A stretch of 43,874 bases of DNA, taken from positions 1 through 43,874 of the forward strand of contig JBDHSU010000015.1 in the NCBI GenBank assembly GCA_039808325.1, in the 5' to 3' direction. Under the pieces are notes generated by a model. That model searched no databases, was not told where the DNA came from, and saw only the letters and a program-made list of their open reading frames with translations. Shown piece by piece: positions 35,096 to 42,797 of the stretch. A program made the translations under genes and the position numbers. Position 1 is the first letter of the stretch. The number at the start of each line of letters is the position of its first letter. The DNA comes from JAFKKS01 sp039808325 (GTDB lineage Bacteria > Pseudomonadota > Alphaproteobacteria > Rhizobiales > Xanthobacteraceae).

Positions 35096-35187
35096 GTCGT
35101 CCCCGCGAAGGCGGGGACCCAGGACGCCCCGCCTCGCGAAAGAAATTCTGCTGGCGATTACTGGATGCCCGCCTACGCGGGCATGAC
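35096..35187. repeat. dispersed palindromic repeat, family B (copy 1, 92 bases)
   Basis: Two short hairpins flank a variable middle: CCCCGCGAAGGCGGGGA at the left end and TGCCCGCCTACGCGGGCA at the right. It has the same length and design as 42690-42781 in the opposite orientation. It lies between serC and serA and would fold in their transcript. Confidence 0.8.
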
Positions 35188-35204
35188 ATCCGTGAGGGGC
35201 GCGG

Positions 35205-36377
35205 CTATGCCGCTTTCGGCAAAGCCGCGTGCGCTTCCGCGAAGGCCCAATCGAGCCACGGCACGAGCGCCTCGACGTCGCGCGCTTCGACCGTCGCGCC
35301 GCACCAGATACGCAGGCCCGCCGGCGCGTCGCGATGTCCCGCGATATCGTAGGCGACGCCTTCCTTCTCGAGCAGCGCCGCCATCGCACGCACGAACGTC
35401 CATTGCGCGTCGGCGGGAAGCCCCGCCACCTCGGGAGCGACGATCTTGAGGCAGACGGACGTATTGGAGCGCGTGCGTGCGTCCTGCGCGAGCGACGCGA
35501 CCCATGGCGTGTGCGAGACCCAGCGCATCAGTACGCCGGCATTCGCATCGGCGCGCGCCATCAGCGTCTTCAATCCGCCGACCGACTTCGCCCATTGCAG
35601 CGCATCGAGATAGTCCTCGACGCAGAGCATCGAGGGGGTGTTGATCGTCTCGCCCTCGAAGATGCCTTCGTTGAGCTTGCCGCCCTTGGTCATGCGGAAG
35701 AGCTTCGGCATCGGCCATGCCGGCTGATGCGATTCGAGCCGCGCGACCGCGCGCGGCGAAAGAACGAGCATGCCGTGCGCCGCCTCCCCGCCCAGCGCCT
35801 TCTGCCAGGAGAAGGTCACGGCATCGAGCTTCGCCCAGTCGAGCGGTTGCGCGAAAGCCGCCGACGTCGCGTCGCAGATCGTCAGGCCTTCGCGATCGGC
35901 CGCGATCCAGTCGGCGTCCGGCACGCGGACGCCGGAGGTGGTGCCGTTCCAGGTGAAAACGATGTCGCTTCCGGAATCGATCTTTGCCAGATCGGGTAGC
36001 GCGCCGTATTCCGCGCGCAGGAGCGTCGCGTCCTTGAGCTTGAGTTGCTTGGCGACGTCGGTGACCCAGCCTTCGCCGAAGGATTCCCAGGCGAGCATGG
36101 TGACGGGCCGCGCGCCGAGCAGCGACCACATCGCCATCTCGACCGCGCCGGTGTCGGAGGCCGGCATGATGCCGATGCGGTAATCCGCCGGCACCTCCAG
36201 CACTTCGCGCGTGAGTTCGATGGCGCGCTTGAGCTTCGCCTTGCCTGCCTTGGAGCGGTGCGAGCGGCCGAGCAGCGCGTCGGTAAGAGATTGCAGGCTC
36301 CAGCCGGGCCGTTTCGGGCAGGGGCCGGAAGAAAAATGCGGAACAGCCGGCCGCACGCCGGGCTTCGCGTTCGTCAT
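35205..36377 (-). CDS. serC: phosphoserine aminotransferase
   Basis: A 390-residue class V PLP aminotransferase converting 3-phosphohydroxypyruvate to phosphoserine, the second serine step; it also acts in pyridoxine synthesis in many bacteria. FSSGPCPKRPGW at the N-terminus, GIMPASDTGAVEMAMWSLLG, and the PLP lysine K193 in TFSWQKALGGEAAHGMLVLSPRA identify it and mark the alphaproteobacterial/methanogen-type subgroup. I start at ATG 36377, preceded by GGAAGGG; the frame extends upstream but would swallow the RNA leader. It works directly with SerA encoded next to it. Confidence 0.96.
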   Translation of the reverse strand: MTNAKPGVRPAVPHFSSGPCPKRPGWSLQSLTDALLGRSHRSKAGKAKLKRAIELTREVLEVPADYRIGIMPASDTGAVEMAMWSLLGARPVTMLAWESFGEGWVTDVAKQLKLKDATLLRAEYGALPDLAKIDSGSDIVFTWNGTTSGVRVPDADWIAADREGLTICDATSAAFAQPLDWAKLDAVTFSWQKALGGEAAHGMLVLSPRAVARLESHQPAWPMPKLFRMTKGGKLNEGIFEGETINTPSMLCVEDYLDALQWAKSVGGLKTLMARADANAGVLMRWVSHTPWVASLAQDARTRSNTSVCLKIVAPEVAGLPADAQWTFVRAMAALLEKEGVAYDIAGHRDAPAGLRIWCGATVEARDVEALVPWLDWAFAEAHAALPKAA

Positions 36378-36395
36378 GAGTCTACCCTTCCAGAT

Positions 36396-36436
36396 AGAAG
36401 CTCCTCGGTGGGGAGGAGTGTCCCGCTGGCGGGGAT
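36396..36436 (-). promoter_or_regulatory. serC-type RNA leader (two tandem hairpins)
   Basis: In the serC 5' region the minus strand reads TCCCCGCCAGCGGGA (36421-36435, a small hairpin), then CTCCTC-CCCACC-GAGGAG (36401-36418, six-pair stem), ending about 20 bases before the start codon. A conserved two-hairpin serC motif is known upstream of serC in alphaproteobacteria. Position and shape agree; the consensus could not be checked base by base. Confidence 0.55.
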
Positions 36437-36495
36437 AGGCAAAGGCCGCGAAGAAAGCAACAGGATAAAAGTTGGAAGCGCAGGCGCTGTTGCGC

Positions 36496-36531
36496 GGACG
36501 GCGATGCCCGCCCGTGCAGGCGTCGCCGTCC
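36496..36531 (-). terminator. hairpin downstream of the outer-membrane protein gene
   Basis: GGACGGCGA (36496-36504) pairs with TCGCCGTCC (36523-36531), with further pairing inside. It lies 14 bases after the stop of the 269-residue porin-like gene and before the serC leader. There is no T-run on the minus strand, so its role as an intrinsic terminator is uncertain. Confidence 0.45.
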
Positions 36532-36545
36532 GGCAAAGCCCGCGT

Positions 36546-37355
36546 TTAGAACTTCAGCGCGAGCGCGGTGCGGAAAGTATTCATCTGGATCGTGATGCCG
36601 CCGACCGGAGCGAACTGGGTCCACTCGTATTCGCCGCGCAGGAACAGGTTCGGCAGCAGGCCGACGTCGATGCCGGCGCCAAGCATATAGCCGAACGCGA
36701 TGGCGCCGTTCTTTGATTCGCTGGTCGATTGGACGAGCGCCAACGGCGGCATCACTCCGTTGGGGTCGGTCGACTGAATATTGATGCTGGCATAGCGCGT
36801 GTAGTCGATGCTTCCGACGGCGAGACCGGCCATCATGTAGGGCATGAAGTAGCCTGCCGCGTAACCTGCGCGGAACCGCAAGGTGCCGTAGTCGGTAACG
36901 CGCGCCGTGGCGCTCGCGCCCTGAAGCACGTCGTTGAAATAACCGTCCGAAGTGGTGAAGGAGCGGCCGATAGCATCGAGCGACGACGCCTTGATGTCCA
37001 TGTGGTTGTAGTTGCCTTCGATGCCGACAACCGCGTCGCCCCATTGCGCGTTGTAGCCGATGAAGCCGCCGTAGCTCGTCCCGTTCGAGCTTTTCACCGG
37101 CAACTTCAGAAGATCCGAGATTTTCGCCTCGCTCTCGATCGTCGTGCTGCGAACCATGTTGGCGATTTGCGACTTCGCGGAATCGCCGAAGTCGAAATCG
37201 GCGCCGGTATATCCGACCTGTCCGCCGACATAGACGCCGGCCCAGTTGTAGCTCTCGGTCGGCCCCTCGTAGGCCGCGCCCCGCAGATAGTCCGCTGCCA
37301 TCGCTTCGTTCGCGAAGAGAAGCCCCGCCAAACCTAAGACCGCCGCCGCACGCAT
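36546..37355 (-). CDS. outer-membrane beta-barrel protein (Omp25/31-like)
   Basis: A 269-residue protein with a Sec signal peptide ending at ANEAMA|ADYL, followed by alternating amphipathic strands (YNWAGVYVGGQVGYTGADF, SYGGFIGYNAQWGDAVVGIEGNY, FRAGYAAGYFMPYMMAGLAVG, LRGEYEWTQF) and a terminal phenylalanine (ALALKF), the signature for BAM-mediated insertion. It resembles the small 8-strand outer-membrane proteins common in Hyphomicrobiales. Function is structural or as a narrow pore; no specificity can be read. AGAGGGCGG precedes the ATG. Confidence 0.85.
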   Translation of the reverse strand: MRAAAVLGLAGLLFANEAMAADYLRGAAYEGPTESYNWAGVYVGGQVGYTGADFDFGDSAKSQIANMVRSTTIESEAKISDLLKLPVKSSNGTSYGGFIGYNAQWGDAVVGIEGNYNHMDIKASSLDAIGRSFTTSDGYFNDVLQGASATARVTDYGTLRFRAGYAAGYFMPYMMAGLAVGSIDYTRYASINIQSTDPNGVMPPLALVQSTSESKNGAIAFGYMLGAGIDVGLLPNLFLRGEYEWTQFAPVGGITIQMNTFRTALALKF

Positions 37356-37473
37356 GATCCGCCCTCTTGCATTCCGTATTGCTGGAATCCTCAGGTCGGA
37401 TCATTCCGCATTAACCTTAACGTTCGGTTATGAGCGCGAATACCGAAAGCCACTAAAGCCGACCGACAAACAA

Positions 37474-37502
37474 AAGCGGCGCGGGAATGACCCGCGCCGC
37501 TT
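37474..37502 (-). terminator. terminator of the 288-residue outer-membrane protein gene
   Basis: AAGCGGCGCGGG, five-base loop, CCCGCGCCGCTT (12 pairs). On the minus strand it is followed by TTGTTTG, so it terminates the gene ending at 37533. Confidence 0.8.
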
Positions 37503-37532
37503 CTAGTTTCGACCGAAGAGGGTGAGCTTGGC

Positions 37533-38399
37533 TCAGCCTTTGCGCACCAGCGGCGCAGGCTCCGGCGGGAAGTAAGGCTCAGGCTGCGAGAACATGTAGC
37601 GGAAGCCGAGCTTGAAGTCGTGCGACTGCAGTTCCTTCAGCGTGTAGTAGGCGAGCGGACCATTCGCGCCGCAGCCGACGCAATCCACGATGCCCGTGCG
37701 CACGTCGCCCATGTTCAGGTAGCGATAAGCCGCTTCCAGCTTCAGGTTATGCGTCACGTTGAATGAGAGACCGGCGTAGAGGGCCCAGGCCATGTTCCAC
37801 GACGAGTAGTCCCTGGCGAAGCCGCGCCCGGTCGTTCCGTCGGAGTTCAGGCCGAGATCCCAGAAACCCGTGACCTGGTTGTAGGCGGTACCGATACCGG
37901 CGCCGATGAAGGGCGTGACGCGCCACCACGTACCGAGATCGAAGTAGGCGTTAGCAAGAAACACGGCGGCGCCGTGATTGCCGTTGTAGACGTCGAAGCA
38001 CTGGCCGCCGCCGGCGCAGAAGTCCGCGGCACCGGAGTAGTTGCCCGTCGCCAGGAACGGCACGCGCTGCCGATACTCGCCCGTCACATCGAAGCGCAGC
38101 CAGTTGTTGAACTGGTAGCCGATACCGACGCCGACGAAGGCGGGATCCTTGATTTCCTTTTGCTGGATGTTCCAGCTCGCCGGCCAGACGAACGCCGCGT
38201 TCGTCTGTGTGTGCCCGAACGAGCGGTAGTCCTGGATGCCGATACCGACATCGCCGCGCAGATACCAGCCGCTCGCGAAATCGTCGACCGGAGCCGGCAT
38301 CGCCTGCTGAATGATTGGCGGCAAATCGGCGGCGCGCGCCGCCGGAATGGACAATACGGCCGCCATGCCCGCAATTGCCAAGACCCGCATACTGAACAT
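37533..38399 (-). CDS. outer-membrane beta-barrel protein
   Basis: A 288-residue protein with a signal peptide (MRVLAIAGMAAVLSIPAARA|ADLPP). Strand-like repeats follow (GWYLRGDVGIGIQDY, FVGVGIGYQFNNWLRFDVTGEYRQ, VTPFIGAGIGTAYNQVTGF, SWNMAWALYAGLSFNVTHNLKLEAAYRYLNMG, DFKLGFRYMF) and a proline-rich tail (PEPYFPPEPAPLVRKG). An unusual pair of cysteines, VDCVGCG, lies in one loop and another in DFCAGGGQCFD. The ATG at 38399 has AAAGGGA upstream. It belongs to the same general class as its neighbour but is not obviously a duplicate. No substrate can be inferred. Confidence 0.83.
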   Translation of the reverse strand: MFSMRVLAIAGMAAVLSIPAARAADLPPIIQQAMPAPVDDFASGWYLRGDVGIGIQDYRSFGHTQTNAAFVWPASWNIQQKEIKDPAFVGVGIGYQFNNWLRFDVTGEYRQRVPFLATGNYSGAADFCAGGGQCFDVYNGNHGAAVFLANAYFDLGTWWRVTPFIGAGIGTAYNQVTGFWDLGLNSDGTTGRGFARDYSSWNMAWALYAGLSFNVTHNLKLEAAYRYLNMGDVRTGIVDCVGCGANGPLAYYTLKELQSHDFKLGFRYMFSQPEPYFPPEPAPLVRKG

Positions 38400-38581
38400 G
38401 ACTTTGTCCCTTTCCCCCGGCAAGGCCACGAATCGACGAGGCCGCACGTGGTTGAACCAACGGGACAAGAATTGCAGACATTCGTTAAACGGAGCTTAAC
38501 CTTAAGCTTTAACCGCGATTATTAGGGTTACCGGGTGCTTTGCGGCACCCTCTCGCTCCCAACGAAGGCGCCTCCCGCTCC

Positions 38582-38609
38582 AACGAAAACGAGCGCCGCA
38601 AGGGCGCTC
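38582..38609 (-). terminator. bfr terminator
   Basis: GAGCGCC (38591-38597) pairs with GGCGCTC (38603-38609). On the minus strand the stem is followed by GTTTTCGTT. It lies about 30 bases after the bfr stop. A second stem, GGGTGC/GCACCC, at 38533-38550 may back it up. Confidence 0.65.
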
Positions 38610-38637
38610 GCTTGGCTCGTCGGCGGTGTCGGCCCGC

Positions 38638-39120
38638 TCAATCGTGATCGAGCTTGCCGATGTGGTGCTGCGAGTAAAGCTCGACGCCGAGCTTGGCGAC
38701 CAGATCGAGCTGCGTCTCGAGGAAGTCGATATGCCCTTCCTCGTCCTTCATCAGCTCCTCGAACAGATCCTTGCTGACATAGTCGCCAACCGAGCGGCAA
38801 TACGTGGCCGCCTCCTGATAAAGCGTGCGCGCGCCATATTCGGCCTGGAGGTCGCACTCCAGGACTTCCTTGACGTTCTGACCGATATGCAGGGGGTCGA
38901 GCACCTGCATATTCGGGAAGCCTTCCAGGAAGATGATGCGGGTGGTGAACTTGTCCGCGTGCTGCATCTCCTCGATCGATTCCGCGCGCCACTTCTTGGC
39001 CAGGTCCGTGAAGCCCCAGTCGTCAAGCATGCGGTAGTGGATCCAGTACTGGTTGATCGCCGTCAGCTCGCTGCGCAGGCCGCGGTTCAAATAATCGATG
39101 ACCTTGGGATCGCCCTTCAT
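38638..39120 (-). CDS. bfr: bacterioferritin
   Basis: A 160-residue subunit of the 24-mer iron-storage cage. All ferroxidase ligands are in the canonical positions (E18, E51, H54, with the later E and H in ECDLQAEYGA and DEEGHIDF), and the haem ligand Met52 is present (EEMQHA). It oxidises Fe2+ and stores it as a ferric mineral in the cytoplasm. AGGAG precedes the ATG. An Irr-box-like repeat lies 52 bases upstream, and bfd is the next gene upstream on the same strand, giving a release partner for the stored iron. Confidence 0.96.
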   Translation of the reverse strand: MKGDPKVIDYLNRGLRSELTAINQYWIHYRMLDDWGFTDLAKKWRAESIEEMQHADKFTTRIIFLEGFPNMQVLDPLHIGQNVKEVLECDLQAEYGARTLYQEAATYCRSVGDYVSKDLFEELMKDEEGHIDFLETQLDLVAKLGVELYSQHHIGKLDHD

Positions 39121-39171
39121 CCGGTGCTCCTATCAACGCATGACTGGAAGGTCGTTTCCCGACCGCATCAG

Positions 39172-39188
39172 TCTAGAATGATTCCAGA
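39172..39188. promoter_or_regulatory. Irr-box-like (ICE) motif upstream of bfr
   Basis: TCTAGAATGATTCCAGA: arms TCTAGAA and TTCCAGA match at six of seven positions around a three-base centre, close to the rhizobial iron control element TTTAGAA-N3-TTCTAAA as I remember it. It is placed 52-68 bases before the bfr start, where Irr would repress iron storage under iron limitation. Confidence 0.5.
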
Positions 39189-39257
39189 TAAGAGCAAAAA
39201 GCAAGCCTGTCCAGTGTCGTCTTTGCCGAATACGAACGGCAAGGGCGAATCAGCCGG

Positions 39258-39503
39258 TTAGGCGTGCTGATGGTCGGTCTGCCCGGTGACGTGACGACCG
39301 GCAGGACAGCAGGCGCAGGCTGCGGGGCACGCCTCCAGCGCCTCGTCCATGATTCGGCGGATGGTCCGCGCGCAGCGCCCGCACTGGGCGCTGCAGCCAA
39401 GACATCCATAGACCTGTCCGGTCGAGCGCGGACGCGCGGCATCCCGGGCACAGGCCGAGCGAACGTCCTTGTCACTCAATACGTTACACGAACAGACAAT
39501 CAT
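39258..39503 (-). CDS. bfd: bacterioferritin-associated ferredoxin
   Basis: An 81-residue [2Fe-2S] protein. Cluster ligands follow the Bfd pattern C4-x-C6 and C41-x-x-C44 (MIVCSCNVLSDKDVR, CLGCSAQCGRC). It donates electrons to bacterioferritin to mobilise stored iron. The C-terminal tail is unusually rich in cysteine (ACPAACACCPAG) and histidine (DHQHA), beyond the normal family. It has no Shine-Dalgarno (CCTCCC precedes the ATG). An Irr-box-like site is 78 bases upstream. The neighbour bfr is its functional partner. Confidence 0.9.
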   Translation of the reverse strand: MIVCSCNVLSDKDVRSACARDAARPRSTGQVYGCLGCSAQCGRCARTIRRIMDEALEACPAACACCPAGRHVTGQTDHQHA

Positions 39504-39580
39504 GGGAGGTCATGCGTGAGGGAAGCTGTCGTGCCGGATGGGTATCGCGGCACAAATCAAAAAGCAAATGAAATCAACAG

Positions 39581-39597
39581 TTTAGACGATTTCTAAG
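39581..39597. promoter_or_regulatory. Irr-box-like (ICE) motif upstream of bfd
   Basis: TTTAGACGATTTCTAAG is an imperfect inverted repeat (TTTAGA / TCTAAG) similar to the rhizobial Irr site and to the motif in front of bfr. It lies 78 bases upstream of the bfd start in an AT-rich stretch that probably holds the promoter. Confidence 0.5.
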
Positions 39598-39710
39598 GTG
39601 TGCGTCGCTGCGGCGGAGTGGAGCGGCAGGACGCCGTACACGGCGTCTCAGCGGCGCGAACGACCTTCCCCGCTGCGAGCGGGCCGAAAACGCAGCATGC
39701 GCGCCGAGAT

Positions 39711-39829
39711 TCTAGAGCGGGATGAGGAAAAGTGTGGAGCGGTTTTCCGCCCGTATCCCGCTCCAAGTTATGAGAATCGATCACGTTCATGATTTTGGAT
39801 CGATTCGATCCAAAATCATCGTGATCTAG
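39711..39829. repeat. dispersed palindromic repeat, family C
   Basis: Two adjacent hairpins occupy the 386-base gap between bfd and glmM. The first pairs GAGCGGGAT with ATCCCGCTC and inside it GGAAAA with TTTTCC (39715-39763). The second is GATTTTGGATCGA-T-TCGATCCAAAATC (39791-39817), extended by GATCACG/CGTGATC around it. Similar elements are frequent in Bradyrhizobium-type genomes, as I remember them. The rest of the gap holds the Irr-like box near bfd and nothing else I recognise. Confidence 0.75.
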
Positions 39830-39889
39830 GACCGGGACGTTGGGATAGCGGGTGGCCTTGCGCCGTCCTGCGGGCGTTGCGTCCTTTGC

Positions 39890-41233
39890 TTACGCCGAGG
39901 CGCTGACCGCGCCGGCAATCTCGTCGACGATCTGCTCGATCAGGATCGGATCGTCGCCTTCGGCCATGACGCGGATCACCGGCTCGGTACCCGACGGACG
40001 CACGAGAACGCGGCCGCTTCCGTTCAGTCGCGATGTCGCGCCGGCGATGACTTCGCTGACGTTCGGGTTTTCCAGCGGCTTTCCGGTGCGATAGCGCACA
40101 TTGCGCAGGATCTGCGGCAGCGGCTCGAAGCGATGGCACACTTCGGACGCGGGCTTCTGCTGGCGCTTGATGACGTCGAGAATCTGCAACGCGGCGACGA
40201 AGCCGTCGCCCGTCGTCGTGTAGTCCGAGAGGATGATATGTCCGGACTGCTCGCCGCCGACGTTGAAGCCGTGCTCGCGCATATGCTCGAGGACATAGCG
40301 GTCGCCGACCGGCGTGCGCGCCAGCGTAAGTCCGATCCCCGCGAGATGGCGCTCCAGGCCCAGATTAGACATCACCGTCGCGACGATGCCTTTCTTTGAC
40401 AGGCGGTCGTCTTCCTTGAAGCTCTCCGCGATCACCGCCATCAACTGGTCGCCGTCGACGACATGGCCTTTCTCGTCGACGACCACCACGCGATCGGCGT
40501 CGCCGTCGAGCGCGATGCCGATATCGGCCCGCATCTCGCGCACCTTCCGGCACAGCGCTTCCGGTGCGGTCGAGCCGCATTCCTTGTTGATGTTGAACCC
40601 GTCCGGCTCGACGCCGATCGAGATCACATCGGCGCCGAGTTCCCAAAGCGCTTCGGGCGCCACGCTGTAGGCCGCGCCATTGGCGCAATCCACCACAACG
40701 CGCAAGCCGTCGAGCTCGAGATTCTTCGCCAGCGTGCGCTTGGCATATTCGATGTAGCGCGCCTGCGCGCCTTCGATGCGCTTGGCGCGGCCGACCGCGG
40801 AAGACTGCGCCAGTTGTCGAGACATATCCGAGTCGATCAATTTCTCGATCTCGATCTCGATCTCGTCGGAGAGCTTATAGCCGTCCGGGCCGAACAGCTT
40901 GATCCCGTTGTCGTCATAAGCGTTGTGCGAGGCGGAGATCATCACGCCGAGGTCCGCCCGCATCGAGCGCGTCAGCATGGCGATCGCCGGTGTCGGCAAC
41001 GGACCGACAAGGAAAACGTCGAGGCCGACGGAAAGAAATCCAGCCGTCAGAGCATTCTCGATCAGGTAACCGGACAGGCGGGTGTCCTTGCCGATCAGCA
41101 CGCGATGGCGGTAGTCGCCGCGCTGAAACGTCAGGCCCGCGGCCATGCCGACCTTCAGTGCCAAGTCGGCGTTCAGCTTACCGTTGTTGGCTTTGCCGCG
41201 AATACCGTCGGTGCCGAAATATTTGCGCACCAT
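39890..41233 (-). CDS. glmM: phosphoglucosamine mutase
   Basis: A 447-residue mutase converting glucosamine-6-phosphate to glucosamine-1-phosphate for UDP-GlcNAc, peptidoglycan and lipopolysaccharide synthesis. FGTDGIRGKAN at the start, the phosphoserine S102 in ISASHNAYDDNGIKLFG, the metal loop ALDGDADRVV, GGEQSGHIIL, and the phosphate-binding RPSGTEPVIRVMAEG near the end are all present. The ribosome binding site is weak. In related genomes glmM commonly lies near ftsH, as here, but an MFS gene on the opposite strand separates the two. Confidence 0.96.
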   Translation of the reverse strand: MVRKYFGTDGIRGKANNGKLNADLALKVGMAAGLTFQRGDYRHRVLIGKDTRLSGYLIENALTAGFLSVGLDVFLVGPLPTPAIAMLTRSMRADLGVMISASHNAYDDNGIKLFGPDGYKLSDEIEIEIEKLIDSDMSRQLAQSSAVGRAKRIEGAQARYIEYAKRTLAKNLELDGLRVVVDCANGAAYSVAPEALWELGADVISIGVEPDGFNINKECGSTAPEALCRKVREMRADIGIALDGDADRVVVVDEKGHVVDGDQLMAVIAESFKEDDRLSKKGIVATVMSNLGLERHLAGIGLTLARTPVGDRYVLEHMREHGFNVGGEQSGHIILSDYTTTGDGFVAALQILDVIKRQQKPASEVCHRFEPLPQILRNVRYRTGKPLENPNVSEVIAGATSRLNGSGRVLVRPSGTEPVIRVMAEGDDPILIEQIVDEIAGAVSASA

Positions 41234-41528
41234 GAGTGCTTGACCCCCAGCCCCCGGCGCGGGCGCTGATATCGTGAATACAACCTAGCCGGACGTCTTC
41301 CGCTGGCACGTCGGAAAGCTTTTAAGTTATTGACTTTCCGAACTTCTTGGTGCGGAGCGATTCCTATAGCGCACCAGGAGCGCCAGCATCAACCGCAGAC
41401 GGCACTCTTTATAGGCGCATGTTGGCACCCAAAGCTTCAAGAATTATGAGCGATGGTTACAGTTTTGTCGGGATGCGAAGCCGCGCTCCGCATGCTACCA
41501 GGGCGGCATACGCCTTACCCGGGTCTTC
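41234..41528. other. divergent intergenic region between glmM and the MFS gene
   Basis: 295 bases between divergent start codons. It contains TTGACT at 41330 without a well-spaced -10, TATAG at 41365, and no repeat of families A-C. Both promoters must be here, but I cannot place them. Confidence 0.4.
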
Positions 41529-42686
41529 ATGCGCTCTGATTACCGCCCCGCCGCGATCGGTCTCGCGGGGTTTGCAGCTTTTCTGAACCTCTACGCTCCG
41601 CAGGCGGTTCTGCCGATGCTCGCGGCCGAGTTCGGCGCGGGCCCGGCGGAGATCGGAATGGCGATGACGGCGACGACGCTGGCGATCGCTTTCGTGGCGC
41701 CGTTCGTCGGCGCACTCGCCGACATCCTCGGCCGCAAGCGGGTCATCGTCACGGCGATGCTCGCGATCGTCATCCCGACGGCCGCGATCGCGCTCGCGCC
41801 CAATCTCGACATGGTTCTGGCCGCCCGCTTCGTCCAGGGGCTCGTCCTGCCTCCGATCTTCGCGGTGACCGTCACCTATATCGGCGAGGAGTGGCCCCCG
41901 CTCGACGCGACGACGATGACCGGAATCTATATGTCCGCATCCAGCGTCGGCGGATTCTTCGGCCGTTTCGCCACCGGCATCATCGCCGATTGGATCGGGT
42001 GGCGGGAAGCCTTCCTGTTCAACGCTGCGCTGGCGCTGATTTGCGCCGGCGGCGTCGCGCTGCTGCTCTGGCCGGAGCGCCGTTTCGTTCGCGCGACGAA
42101 TTTGAACGCGGCATTCGGCCAGATGCTCAAGCATTTGCGCAATCCAGGGCTTGTCGGCACCTTCGCGATCGGATTCGGTGTCCTGTTCAGCTTCATCGCC
42201 GCGTTCACTTACATCAACTTTCTTCTCGCTGCGCCGCCCTTCAATCTCACCGCCGCCTTTCTCGGCAGCATCTTCATCGTTTATCTCACCGGTTCGGTGC
42301 TGACGCCCTGGACCGGACGCCTGGTGCGGCGCTTCGGCCGGCGGAGATTGGTGCTGGGGTTGATCGGCCTGTGGGCTGGCGGGCTGGCGTTGACGCTCGT
42401 CCCGTCCCTGCCCGTCATCATCCTTGGCCTGACGCTCTTTGCCGCGACCGGCTTCGTCTGCCAGGCATGCTCGACGAGCTACGTCGCGATCACCGCCAAG
42501 GAAGGGCCGTCGACCGCCGTCGGCCTCTACGTCACATGTTATTATATCGGCGGCAGCGCGGGGGCGGCGTTGGGCGGCGTCGCGTGGAACATCGGAGGAT
42601 GGGACGCGGTTGCGGCGCTGATCGCCGCCGTCCTTGCCGTCATCGCCCTGATCGTGGCGACGGTCTGGGAGCGGGATAGGACGTAA
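41529..42686 (+). CDS. MFS transporter (YnfM-like)
   Basis: A 385-residue, 12-helix major facilitator. The loop 2-3 motif appears as GALADILGRKRV, and the second half repeats it as GRLVRRFGRRRLVLG. Family features include NLYAPQAVLPMLAAEFG at the first helix and QACSTSYVAITAKEGPSTAVGLYVTCYYIGGSAGAALGG in helices 10-11. This looks like the YnfM/arabinose-efflux-like exporter group; substrate unknown. It sits between glmM and ftsH on the opposite strand and is followed by a family B repeat four bases after its stop. Confidence 0.87.
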   Translation: MRSDYRPAAIGLAGFAAFLNLYAPQAVLPMLAAEFGAGPAEIGMAMTATTLAIAFVAPFVGALADILGRKRVIVTAMLAIVIPTAAIALAPNLDMVLAARFVQGLVLPPIFAVTVTYIGEEWPPLDATTMTGIYMSASSVGGFFGRFATGIIADWIGWREAFLFNAALALICAGGVALLLWPERRFVRATNLNAAFGQMLKHLRNPGLVGTFAIGFGVLFSFIAAFTYINFLLAAPPFNLTAAFLGSIFIVYLTGSVLTPWTGRLVRRFGRRRLVLGLIGLWAGGLALTLVPSLPVIILGLTLFAATGFVCQACSTSYVAITAKEGPSTAVGLYVTCYYIGGSAGAALGGVAWNIGGWDAVAALIAAVLAVIALIVATVWERDRT

Positions 42687-42689
42687 TTG

Positions 42690-42781
42690 TCATGCCCGCG
42701 AAGGCGGGCATCCAGCACGCCTTCGCCTTACTTTGAGCCGCGAGGCTACGGTGCACGGGCCCCCGCCTTCGCGGGGACGAC
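42690..42781. repeat. dispersed palindromic repeat, family B (copy 2, 92 bases)
   Basis: It begins TCATGCCCGCGAAGGCGGGCA and ends CCCCGCCTTCGCGGGGACG: the reverse complement of the design at 35096-35187 and exactly as long. It separates the convergent MFS and ftsH genes and may terminate both transcripts. Confidence 0.82.
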
Positions 42782-42797
42782 ACCATTGGGTGTCCGC

